Shown: positions 46,777-56,889 of the stretch, piece by piece
How positions within the stretch are numbered: the stretch's first letter is position 1
How the letters are laid out: each line of letters opens with the position of its first letter
Assembly (NCBI GenBank): GCA_035476815.1
Contig: DATILD010000094.1
Coordinates: 1-64,000 of the forward strand
DNA length: 64,000 nt
Reading direction: 5' to 3'
From: Methylibium sp035476815
Lineage (GTDB): Bacteria; Pseudomonadota; Gammaproteobacteria; Burkholderiales; Burkholderiaceae_C
Made by a program: the position numbers and the translations under genes
Notes under the pieces: model-generated
Told to the model about the DNA's origin: nothing
The model's database searches: none
The model's input: only the letters and a program-made list of their open reading frames with translations

Positions 46777-46787
46777 CGCGGGGCCGC

Positions 46788-47285
46788 TCAGTAGTTGACC
46801 GTCACGGTGACGGTGTCGGTGTAGGCGCCAGCCTCCGGCGACTGGCCCGAGGGCACGCGGCCATAGACGGTGAGCGACTGGCTCGCGCCGTTGCCGATGC
46901 CCGCGACCGACTGCAGCGCACCCACCGTGCCCCAGACCAGCAGGCGCGCAGCATCCTGGTACAGCGCGTAGTTCAGCAGCGCCGACGAGGGGCCGGTCAT
47001 GCGCCGCACCGACGTGGTCGCACCCGATCCGGCGCCGGCGTCGATTTCGACGGTGTAGACGGTCAGGTTGGTGCAGGCGACGGTGATCGTGGTGGTCGAG
47101 TCCAGCACCGCGCCGGCATAGGTGCCGAACGCCAGGTTGGCCGCCGAGATCGCACAGGTGTCCAACACCGTCGCCGTGACGTCGAAGGTGCTGCTGGCGC
47201 TGCCGGCCTGGACCGACGCGGCCGCCAGCGCGAGGCCTCCCGCCGCCAGGGCCTGCTTCGATTTCATGGCAGACTGTTTCATCAT
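46788..47285 (-). CDS. Spore coat U (SCPU) domain protein, probable major pilin
   Basis: 165 aa. Signal peptide (about 1-27, ending SVQAGSA), then one SCPU domain with TVLDTCAISAANLAFGTYAG and the ending YTDTVTVTVNY. As the first gene of the four-gene unit it is likely the shaft subunit. The reading frame offers two adjacent ATGs at 47285 and 47282; aagggagcg precedes them. The 111-bp space to the MacB gene should contain the operon promoter. Confidence 0.87.
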   Translation of the reverse strand: MMKQSAMKSKQALAAGGLALAAASVQAGSASSTFDVTATVLDTCAISAANLAFGTYAGAVLDSTTTITVACTNLTVYTVEIDAGAGSGATTSVRRMTGPSSALLNYALYQDAARLLVWGTVGALQSVAGIGNGASQSLTVYGRVPSGQSPEAGAYTDTVTVTVNY

Positions 47286-47396
47286 TGCGCTCCCTTCGGT
47301 ACACACCCTGCCATTGCAGCGGCGCGCACGGGGAGGTGGTCGGCGGAACAGCGCCGGGATTGACGCCCATCTCCGGGACGTCAATCGCTCGACAGG

Positions 47397-49339
<1,943 letters not shown>

Positions 49340-49341
49340 GG

Positions 49342-50682
49342 TCAGAACGGCGGCCGGGGTCCGCCGCCGAGCGGGGAGCGCGACGCGCCGTTGGGCGTGG
49401 CGCTGCCGACGGTGCCGGTGATCACGTCCTGCCCGGGCTGCAGGCCGCCGTCGAGCACCTCGGTCATGCTGCCGTCGCTGATGCCCAGGCGCAGCGCCAC
49501 GGCCTGCGGCCGCCCGGCGGTGTCGAGCACGTACACGCGGCCGCGCTGGCTGCCTCGGAAGCCGCCCGCGCCGCGCGGCGCGCTGGCCGCAGCCGCTGCG
49601 CTGCCGGCCGACGCCGCCGGCTCGGCGACCCCGGGCAGACGCATGCGCAGCGCGGCGTTGGGCAGCTTGACGACATGGTCGCGCGAGTCGGTGACGATGC
49701 GCGCATTGGCCGTCATGCCCGGCAACAGTTGCACCCGGCCCCCCGCGGCGCTCGGGCTGAAGGCCACCACCACCGTGTAGGTGACGACGTTGTTGGTGTT
49801 CAGCGCCGCCTTGCGCACCGTGGCCACGCGGCCCTCGAAGCTGCGCCACGGGAAGGCGTCGACCGTGAAGCTCGCCGCCTGACCCTCGCGCACGCGGCCG
49901 ATGTCGGCCTCGTCGATCGCCACCTCGACCTGCATGTCCGAGAGGTTGCGCGCGATGATGAAGAGCTCGGGCGCCTGCAGGCTGGCCGCGACGGTCTGGC
50001 CGACGTCGACGCTGCGCTTGATCACCACGCCGTCAACCGGCGAGCGGATCTCGGTGCGGTCGAGGTCGACCTTGGCCTGGGCCAGCACCGCCTCGCGCTG
50101 GCCGACGCTGGCCCGGGCGCTCGCGGCCTGGGCCTTCGCGACCTCGAGCTGGGCCAGCGTGAGCTTCCACTGCTCGGCCAGCGTGCCGGCGAGGTTGCGT
50201 GCCGACTCGAAAGCCGCCGTCGAGATGAAGCCCTTGTCGAGCAGCTCCTGCTGGCGCGCCAGGTCGCGCTGGGCGTTGTCGGCATCGAGCTTCGCGCGCG
50301 ACACGCCGGCCTGCGCCGCGGCCACGTTGGCCTGCTGCTGCAGCGCCTGGGCGCGCGCCGCGTAGACGTCGGCCTGGGCCTGGCGCACGCGGTAGCGGAT
50401 GCTCTCGGGGTCGATGCGGGCGATCAGCTGGCCCTGCTTGACCTCGGTGTTGAAGTCGGCGAGCAGTTCCTTGATCTGGCCCGAGACCTGGCTGCCGACG
50501 CTGACCTGCCGCACCGGGTTGACCGTGCCGCCGGCCGCCACCACGGCCTGCAACGCGCCCTGCTCGACCTTCGCGGTGCGGTACTGCGGCGCGTCGCCGC
50601 CGTCGCGCGACCACCACCAGCCGCCCACGGCGGCCAGCACGACGATCACGGCGACGGCCGGCAGCCAACGAGGGCGTTTCAT
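49342..50682 (-). CDS. MacA-type periplasmic adaptor protein
   Basis: 446 aa. A single N-terminal segment (about 6-22) anchors a lipoyl/beta-barrel adaptor with a helical hairpin (about 100-210) between two biotinyl-lipoyl-like halves (SQVSGQIKELLADFNTEVKQ and TEIRSPVDGVVIKRSVDVGQ). It bridges the ABC pump to an outer-membrane channel, possibly the TolC encoded at 56890-58257. The C-terminal 110 residues include a Gly/Ala-rich linker not seen in E. coli MacA. It is the first gene of the unit and is divergent from tetR. Confidence 0.92.
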   Translation of the reverse strand: MKRPRWLPAVAVIVVLAAVGGWWWSRDGGDAPQYRTAKVEQGALQAVVAAGGTVNPVRQVSVGSQVSGQIKELLADFNTEVKQGQLIARIDPESIRYRVRQAQADVYAARAQALQQQANVAAAQAGVSRAKLDADNAQRDLARQQELLDKGFISTAAFESARNLAGTLAEQWKLTLAQLEVAKAQAASARASVGQREAVLAQAKVDLDRTEIRSPVDGVVIKRSVDVGQTVAASLQAPELFIIARNLSDMQVEVAIDEADIGRVREGQAASFTVDAFPWRSFEGRVATVRKAALNTNNVVTYTVVVAFSPSAAGGRVQLLPGMTANARIVTDSRDHVVKLPNAALRMRLPGVAEPAASAGSAAAAASAPRGAGGFRGSQRGRVYVLDTAGRPQAVALRLGISDGSMTEVLDGGLQPGQDVITGTVGSATPNGASRSPLGGGPRPPF

Positions 50683-50859
50683 GCGGCGCGATTCTAGGCA
50701 GCGCCCCCCGGCGGACCGCCTTGGCGACGGCAACTTCAAGCATCTTTACCCCGCTTCACGCCGGCCTCACGCGGGCTTGCTACAACGGCGGCGGCGCCGG
50801 CGCATGCTCCGTCGGTGCCGATACCCGACGGTTTGACCGGCCGGCGACCGACCGCTACA

Positions 50860-50881
50860 TTACTGACCAATCAGTCAGTAA
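50860..50881. promoter_or_regulatory. Palindromic TetR operator at the regulator start
   Basis: ttactgac (50860-50867) and gtcagtaa (50874-50881) are exact reverse complements around a 6-base centre, the usual size for TetR-family sites. The right arm ends 3 bp before the tetR ATG, in the place of a ribosome-binding site, so binding would block transcription or translation of tetR and the efflux genes behind it. It may also affect the divergent macA operon. Confidence 0.8.
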
Positions 50882-50884
50882 ATC

Positions 50885-51586
50885 ATGGCCCTCACCGACA
50901 CCCCCCCCACCGCCACGCCGCGCCAGCGCCGCAAGGAAGCCCGCCCGCAGGAGCTGCTGGACGCCGCGCTCGAGCTCTTCGTCGAGAAGGGCTTCGCCGC
51001 CACGCGCTCCGAGGAGGTGGCCGTGCGCGCCGGCGTCTCCAAGGGCACGCTCTACCTCTACTACCCGAGCAAGGAAGAGCTGCTCAAGGCGGTGATCCGC
51101 GAGAACATCTCGGCCGAGATCGCCGAGGGCGAGGACATCGTGCGCGCCTTCGAGGGCCCGACCACCGAGCTGCTGCCCCACCTGATCCATGAATGGTGGC
51201 GCCGCATCGGCGAGACCAAGGCCTCGGGCATCTGCAAGATCATCCTGTCCGAGGTGCGCAACTTCCCCGACATCGCCCAGTTCTACCTGGAAGAGGTCAT
51301 CGAGCCGGCCGAGCGGATGATCGCCAGCGTGATCGAGCGCGGCATCGCGCGCGGCGAGTTCCGGCCGGTGCCGGTGCACGAGACGGTGCACGCGCTGATA
51401 GCGCCGATCCTGTTCATGATGCTGCACAAGAACTCGATCGGCGCCTGCCCGATGATGGAACACCTGATCGACCCGCCGAAGCAGATCGCCGTGCAGATGG
51501 ACCTGATGCTCCACGGCCTGTGCCCGCGCGAACCGGTCGCCGCGGCCGCGCAGCCCGCCGCGCGCAAGGCCCAGGGGACGCGATGA
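50885..51586 (+). CDS. TetR-family transcriptional regulator
   Basis: 233 aa. An N-terminal helix-turn-helix domain (about 20-68) reads ELLDAALELFVEKGFAATRSEEVAVRAGVSKGT shortened to its core EKGFAATRSEEVAVRAGV, with TLYLYYPSKEELL after it, all typical of TetR proteins. The C-terminal domain (about 80-215) resembles the TetR_C group that controls RND pumps. It overlaps the pump adaptor gene by ATGA and probably represses the pump until a lipophilic ligand binds. No Shine-Dalgarno sequence is visible before the ATG. Confidence 0.9.
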   Translation: MALTDTPPTATPRQRRKEARPQELLDAALELFVEKGFAATRSEEVAVRAGVSKGTLYLYYPSKEELLKAVIRENISAEIAEGEDIVRAFEGPTTELLPHLIHEWWRRIGETKASGICKIILSEVRNFPDIAQFYLEEVIEPAERMIASVIERGIARGEFRPVPVHETVHALIAPILFMMLHKNSIGACPMMEHLIDPPKQIAVQMDLMLHGLCPREPVAAAAQPAARKAQGTR

Positions 51587-52755
51587 GGCGTGGCGCGCTG
51601 ATCGGCGCCGCGGTGGCGCTGGGCCTGGCGGTCGCGCTCGGCGCGGCACTGCTGCGCCGACCGGCGGCACCGGCCGCGGCGCAGGCCACCGCCGCACCGG
51701 AGCTCGAACTCGCGCCGACCGACGTGGCCGTCGCCGCGCCGCGCGAGCTGGTGCGCACGCTCGAGATCACCGGCGCGCTGAAGGCGGTCGACTGGGCCAT
51801 GGTCAAGGCGCGCGTGGCCGCCGAGGTCGCGCGCATCGACGTGCGCGAGGGCGACCGCGTGACCGCCGGCCAGGTGCTCGGCCGGCTCGACGGCACCGAA
51901 TACGAGCTGAAGCTCAGGCAGGCCCAGCAGCAGGCCGCGTCGGCCCGGGCCCAGCTCGACATCGCCGAGCGCGCGCTGGAGAACAACCGCGCGCTGGTCG
52001 GCCAGGGCTTCATCTCGCAGAACGCGCTCGACACCTCGATCTCCAACGCCGCCGCCGCACGCGGTTCGCTGCACGCGGCCAACGCCGCCGCCGACCTGGC
52101 GCGCAAGGCGCTGAACGACACGCAGCTGCGCGCACCGATCGCCGGCTGGGTGTCGCAGCGGCTGGCGCAGCCGGGTGAGCGGGTCGCCGTCGATGCCAGG
52201 CTGATCGAGATCGTCGACCTGTCGCGGCTGGAGATCGAGGCCGCGGTGCCGGCCCAGGATCTGGCCGCGCTGAAGCAGGGCGCCGTCGCGACGCTGCGCG
52301 TCGAGGGCGTCGAGGCACCGGTGACGGCGCGCGTCGTGCGTATCAACCCCAGCGCCCAGGCCGGCACGCGCGCGGTGCCGGTCTACCTGGCGGTGGACCC
52401 GCGGCCGGGTCTGCGCCAGGGGCTGTTTGCCCAGGGCCACATCGAGCTCGACCGCCGCACCGCGCTGGCGGTGCCGGCGAGCGCGGTGCGCATCGACCAG
52501 GCGCGGCCCTATGCGATCGTGCTGGAAGACGGCCGCGCCGCCGCGAAGCCCGTGGCGCTCGGGTTGCGCGCCGAATCGGGCAGCGGCGGCGAGCCGCTGG
52601 TCGAGGTGACCGCCGGCCTGACCGAAGGCAACACCGTGCTGCGCGGCAGCGTCGGCGCGGTGCGCGACGGCACGCGGCTGCGCCTCGCCGGCTCGGCCGC
52701 GGCGGCCGGCAGTGCCGCCGCCGCGGCCGGCGTCGCCCCCGCCGCCGCACGCTGA
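51583..52755 (+). CDS. RND efflux periplasmic adaptor (membrane fusion protein)
   Basis: 390 aa. N-terminal membrane anchor or signal (about 5-25), lipoyl halves around VAAEVARIDVREGDRVTAGQ near residue 85 and LRAPIAGWVSQRLAQPGERV near residue 183, a helical hairpin between them, and a beta-barrel plus membrane-proximal domain to about 360. The end is an Ala-rich tail. It connects the RND pump to TolC. It starts inside the tetR stop and precedes the pump gene by 24 bp. Confidence 0.92.
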   Translation: MRRGALIGAAVALGLAVALGAALLRRPAAPAAAQATAAPELELAPTDVAVAAPRELVRTLEITGALKAVDWAMVKARVAAEVARIDVREGDRVTAGQVLGRLDGTEYELKLRQAQQQAASARAQLDIAERALENNRALVGQGFISQNALDTSISNAAAARGSLHAANAAADLARKALNDTQLRAPIAGWVSQRLAQPGERVAVDARLIEIVDLSRLEIEAAVPAQDLAALKQGAVATLRVEGVEAPVTARVVRINPSAQAGTRAVPVYLAVDPRPGLRQGLFAQGHIELDRRTALAVPASAVRIDQARPYAIVLEDGRAAAKPVALGLRAESGSGGEPLVEVTAGLTEGNTVLRGSVGAVRDGTRLRLAGSAAAAGSAAAAAGVAPAAAR

Positions 52756-52779
52756 CGCCGCCCCACGACGCCGACCGCC

Positions 52780-55700
52780 ATGTGGTTCACCCGCGTCTCG
52801 ATCGCCAATCCGGTGATGGCCACGATGGCGATGCTCGCCTTCGTGGTGCTGGGCCTGTTCAGCTACCAGCGCCTGGCGGTCGACCAGTTCCCGAACATCG
52901 ACTTCCCGACCGTCGTCGTGCAGATGGAATACCCGGGCGCGTCGCCGGAGATCGTCGAGAGCGAGGTCACCAAGAAGGTCGAGGAGGCGGTCAACACCGT
53001 CGCCGGCATCAACAGCCTGTACTCGCGCTCCTACGAGGGCCAGTCCGTCGTCATCGTCGAGTTCAACCTCGACATCGACGGCCGCAAGGCCGCCGAGGAC
53101 GTGCGCGAGAAGGTCGCGCTGATCCGCCCGCTGCTGCGCGACGAGGTCGAGGAGCCGCGCATCTCGCGCTTCGACCCGGCGTCGCAGCCGGTCTTCAACG
53201 TCGCGGTGCTGTCGGAAGACGGCAAGCGCAGCACGCAGGAGCTCACCACCTGGGCCGACCAGGTGCTGCGCAAGCGGCTCGAGAACGTGCGCGGCGTCGG
53301 CTCGGTCAGCGTGGTCGGCGGGCTGGAGCGCGAGATCAACATCCACCTGCGCCCCGATGCGCTGGAGGCGCTCGGCGTCGGCGTCGACCAGGTGCTGGCG
53401 GCGGTGAAGAGCGAGAACCAGGAGCTGCCGCTCGGCGCGATCCGCTCGCGCGAGCAGGAGCGCGTGGTGCAGATCAACGCGCGGCTCGAGAAGCCCGAGG
53501 ACTTCCGCGACATCGTCGTCGCGCAGCGCGCCACCACCGGCAGCGGCGGCGGCGCCACCAGCACGGCGGTGCGGCTGTGGCAGGTGGCCGACGTGGTCGA
53601 CGGCCCGCAGGAGCAGGAGTCGCTGGCGCTGTACAACGGCCGGCGCACGGTGCTGCTGTCGGTGCAGAAGTCGCAGGGCGAGAACACCATCGCGGTGGTC
53701 GACGGCTTGCGCAAGGCGCTCGACGGCGCGAAGGACGTCACCCCGGCCGGCGTGAGACTCGAGGTCAACCGCGACAACTCGCGCTCGATCCGCGTCTCGG
53801 TTGCCAACGTGCAGCGCACGCTGTTCGAGGGCGCGCTGCTGACGATCGGCATCGTGTTCCTGTTCCTGAACTCCTGGCGTTCGACCGTCATCACCGGCCT
53901 GACGCTGCCGATCGCGCTGATCGGCACCTTCCTGTTCATGTACGCCTTCGGCTTCACGATCAACGCGATCACGCTGATGGCGCTCAGCCTGTGCGTTGGG
54001 CTGCTGATCGACGACGCGATCGTGGTGCGCGAGAACATCGTGCGCCATGTGCAGATGGGCAAGTCCGCCCACCAGGCGGCGCTCGACGGCACCGACGAGA
54101 TCGGCCTTGCGGTGCTGGCCACCACGCTGTCGATCGTCGCGGTGTTCCTGCCGATCGGCTTCATGGGGGGCATCGTCGGCAAGTTCTTCCACGAGTTCGG
54201 CCTGACCATCGTCGCGGCGGTGCTGATCTCGATGTTCGTCAGCTTCACGCTCGACCCGATGCTCTCCTCGGTGTGGAACGACCCGCAGGCGCATGGCGTG
54301 CACCACGGCCAGCCCGTGACGCGCTACGACCGGACCATCGGCCGCGTCACCGGCGCCTTCGAGCGTTTCACGATCCTGCTGTCCGACGCCTACCAGGCGA
54401 TCCTGCGCTGGTCGCTGAAGCACAAGCTCAAGACCCTGCTCGCCGCCGCGGCCACCTTCGCCGCGAGCTTCTTCATCATCCCCCTCCTCGGCGCCGAGTT
54501 CGTGCCCAAGGCCGACTTCTCCGAGACCCAGGTCAACTTCTACACCCCGGTGGGCTCCTCGCTGGAGCTGACCGAGCAGCGCGCCAGGCAGGTCGACGCG
54601 GCGCTGCGCGAGTTCCCCGAGGTGCTCTACACGGTCACGACGATCAACAGCGGCTTCGCCCAGGGCAAGATCTACGCCTCGTCCTATGTGCGGCTGGCGG
54701 ACCGCAAGCGGCGCGAACGCAGCATCGCCCAGCTGACCGAGCCCTTCCGCGCGCGGCTGGCGCGCATCCCCGGCATCACGATCACGAACATCGGCGTCAC
54801 CGACCTCGGCGGCGGCAAGAGCCTGCAGTTCTCGATCCAGGGACCGGACCTCGCGGAGCTCGAACGGATCTGGAAGTCGCTGGCGCCGAAGCTGCAGGCG
54901 ATCCCCGGGTTGGTCGACCTGGACAGCACGCTCAAGCCCGACAAGCCCACGGTCGCGATCGACGTGAACCGCGACGCCGCCGCCGACGTGGGGCTCAACG
55001 TCAACGCGCTGGCGACCACGCTGCGCACGCTGGTGGCGGGCACCACGGTGGGCAACTGGCGCGCCCCCGACGGCGAGAACTACGACGTCAACGTGCGCCT
55101 CGCGCCTTCGAGCCGCAGCGCGATCGAGGACCTGCAGCGCCTGCCGCTCGCCGTCGGCGCCGCGGCCGACGGCACGCCGCGCATCGTGCGGCTGTCGCAG
55201 GTGGCCGAGGTGCGGCCCTCGACCGGGCCGAACCAGATCAACCGCCGCGACCTCAACCGCGAGGTCAACGTCGATGCCAACGCCTCGGGCCGCAGCTCGG
55301 GCGAGATCTCGGCCGAGATCCGCAGGCTGCTCGACGCCACGCCCTTCCCGCCCGGCTACCGCACCAGCTTCGGCGGCTCGACCAAGAACATGCAGGAGTC
55401 GTTCAGCTACGCGGTCGGCGCGCTGGCGCTGGCGATCGTGTTCATCTACATGATCCTGGCCAGCCAGTTCAAGAGCTTCCTGCAGCCGCTGGCGCTGATG
55501 AGCTCGCTGCCGCTGACGCTGATCGGCGTGGTGCTCGCGCTGCTGGCCTTCCGCTCGACGCTGAACATGTTCAGCATCATCGGCATCGTGATGCTGATGG
55601 GTCTGGTGACGAAGAACGCGATCCTGCTGATCGACTTCGCGATCCGCTGCCGCGCCGGCGGCCATGCCAACCTGGACGACCACGGCCACGACAGCGCGCC

Positions 55701-56004
55701 GATGGACCGCGAGGCCGCGCTGCTGCACGCCGCCAAGGTGCGGCTGCGGCCGATCCTGATGACGACGCTGGCGATGATCTTCGGCATGGTGCCGCTCGCC
55801 TTCGCCCTCAGCGAGGGCTCGGAACAGCGTGCGCCGATGGGCCAGGCCGTGATCGGCGGCGTCATCACCTCCTCGCTGCTGACGCTGGTGGTCGTGCCGG
55901 TGATCTACTGCTACCTCGACGACCTGGCCGGGTGGGCGCGGCGCCGCTGGCGCGGCCCCGCGTCGCTCGGTGGATCGGCGGCCCAGCCCGGGCCCGCGAA
56001 ATAG
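52780..56004 (+). CDS. RND-family efflux pump, inner-membrane subunit
   Basis: 1074 aa with the AcrB-like duplicated layout: membrane segment 1 at about 12-30, large periplasmic loops (about 40-340 and 560-870) and two six-helix bundles. Motif D-type GLLIDDAIVVRENIVRHVQMG near residue 407 contains the paired acidic residues of the proton relay, and a Lys/Thr pair lies in the second bundle (MLMGLVTKNAILLIDFA near residue 945). It belongs to the hydrophobe/amphiphile efflux family, closest in pattern to MdtB/MdtC- and MexK-like pumps. It exports drugs or lipophilic compounds with the adaptor and TolC. Confidence 0.94.
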   Translation: MWFTRVSIANPVMATMAMLAFVVLGLFSYQRLAVDQFPNIDFPTVVVQMEYPGASPEIVESEVTKKVEEAVNTVAGINSLYSRSYEGQSVVIVEFNLDIDGRKAAEDVREKVALIRPLLRDEVEEPRISRFDPASQPVFNVAVLSEDGKRSTQELTTWADQVLRKRLENVRGVGSVSVVGGLEREINIHLRPDALEALGVGVDQVLAAVKSENQELPLGAIRSREQERVVQINARLEKPEDFRDIVVAQRATTGSGGGATSTAVRLWQVADVVDGPQEQESLALYNGRRTVLLSVQKSQGENTIAVVDGLRKALDGAKDVTPAGVRLEVNRDNSRSIRVSVANVQRTLFEGALLTIGIVFLFLNSWRSTVITGLTLPIALIGTFLFMYAFGFTINAITLMALSLCVGLLIDDAIVVRENIVRHVQMGKSAHQAALDGTDEIGLAVLATTLSIVAVFLPIGFMGGIVGKFFHEFGLTIVAAVLISMFVSFTLDPMLSSVWNDPQAHGVHHGQPVTRYDRTIGRVTGAFERFTILLSDAYQAILRWSLKHKLKTLLAAAATFAASFFIIPLLGAEFVPKADFSETQVNFYTPVGSSLELTEQRARQVDAALREFPEVLYTVTTINSGFAQGKIYASSYVRLADRKRRERSIAQLTEPFRARLARIPGITITNIGVTDLGGGKSLQFSIQGPDLAELERIWKSLAPKLQAIPGLVDLDSTLKPDKPTVAIDVNRDAAADVGLNVNALATTLRTLVAGTTVGNWRAPDGENYDVNVRLAPSSRSAIEDLQRLPLAVGAAADGTPRIVRLSQVAEVRPSTGPNQINRRDLNREVNVDANASGRSSGEISAEIRRLLDATPFPPGYRTSFGGSTKNMQESFSYAVGALALAIVFIYMILASQFKSFLQPLALMSSLPLTLIGVVLALLAFRSTLNMFSIIGIVMLMGLVTKNAILLIDFAIRCRAGGHANLDDHGHDSAPMDREAALLHAAKVRLRPILMTTLAMIFGMVPLAFALSEGSEQRAPMGQAVIGGVITSSLLTLVVVPVIYCYLDDLAGWARRRWRGPASLGGSAAQPGPAK

Positions 56005-56034
56005 AATCCCGCGCCTTCTCCACGAGCCCATGCC

Positions 56035-56688
56035 ATGAACATCGAACAAGCCCGCTTCAACATGATCGAGCAGCAGATCCGCCCCTGGGAGGTGCTGGAC
56101 GCCTCGGTGCTGTCGCTGCTGTCGCTGCTGCGGCGCGAGGACTTCGTGCCGCCCGCGCACCGCTCGCTCGCCTTCATGGATCTCGAGGTCCCGCTGCCCG
56201 AGGGCCAGTGCATGCTGGCGCCCAAGGTCGAGGCGCGGCTGCTGCAGGAGCTGGCGCTGCGCAAGCACGAGCGCGTGCTCGAGGTCGGCACCGGCTCCGG
56301 CTACATGGCGGCGCTGCTGGCGCACCAGGCCCAGCACGTGATCACGCTGGAGAAGCGCCCGGCGCTGGCCAAGGCGGCGATCGACCACCTGCGGCGCGCG
56401 GGCGTCTTCAACACCGAGGTGCGCAACGCCGATGGCGCGGCCGGCCTGCCCACCGAAGCGCCCTTCGACGCGATCGTGCTGTCAGGCTCGGTGGCCGAAA
56501 TCCCGCGCAGCATCCTCGAGCAGCTGAAGGTCGGCGGCCGGCTGGTCGCGATCGTCGGCGACGAGCCGGTGATGCCGGCGGTGCTCGTCACCCGCCGCAG
56601 CGCCGACGGTTTCGAGCAGGTCGAACTGTTCGACACCGTCGCCCCCCGGCTCGAAGGCTTCCCCGAGCCTTCGCGCTTCAGCTTCTGA
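56035..56688 (+). CDS. PCMT-family methyltransferase (protein-L-isoaspartate type)
   Basis: 217 aa. The SAM-binding motif is LEVGTGSGYMAALLA near residue 82, preceded by MIEQQIRPWEVLD at the N-terminus. Members located before tolC in betaproteobacteria are annotated as L-isoaspartyl methyltransferases, but the strongly conserved residues of true Pcm differ, so a different substrate is possible. The gene sits between the RND pump and tolC. It is likely co-transcribed with the pump; the 201 bp behind it hold a 9-bp hairpin and no gene. Confidence 0.85.
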   Translation: MNIEQARFNMIEQQIRPWEVLDASVLSLLSLLRREDFVPPAHRSLAFMDLEVPLPEGQCMLAPKVEARLLQELALRKHERVLEVGTGSGYMAALLAHQAQHVITLEKRPALAKAAIDHLRRAGVFNTEVRNADGAAGLPTEAPFDAIVLSGSVAEIPRSILEQLKVGGRLVAIVGDEPVMPAVLVTRRSADGFEQVELFDTVAPRLEGFPEPSRFSF

Positions 56689-56788
56689 GCCGCCGGCGCA
56701 TGCACGACGGCGCGCTGTCCCCGTCGCCCGCCCGGCCGTCTGGTCGCCGTTTTCGGCAGTCCGTCGCACCGCGCAAGACCGCCCGCTG

Positions 56789-56813
56789 CGCAGCCGGTAC
56801 AAGCCCGGCTGCG
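56789..56813 (+). repeat. Perfect 9-bp hairpin upstream of tolC
   Basis: cgcagccgg (56789-56797) pairs exactly with ccggctgcg (56805-56813) over a 7-base loop. It lies midway between the methyltransferase and tolC. Without a T-tract it is not a clear terminator; it may separate or attenuate expression of tolC. Confidence 0.5.
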
Positions 56814-56889
56814 TCCGTCCGCCGGAACGCGACCGACCCGGTCGCGCCGCCGCCCGTCTTCCTGCATTGACCCTGCCAAGGAAAGCCTC

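Noticed and set aside
51283..56388. A 1701-codon open frame on the minus strand across the RND pump operon
   Set aside because: It is antisense to well-supported tetR, adaptor and RND genes and is rich in Arg, His, Gln and Ala, typical of the complementary frame in high-GC DNA.
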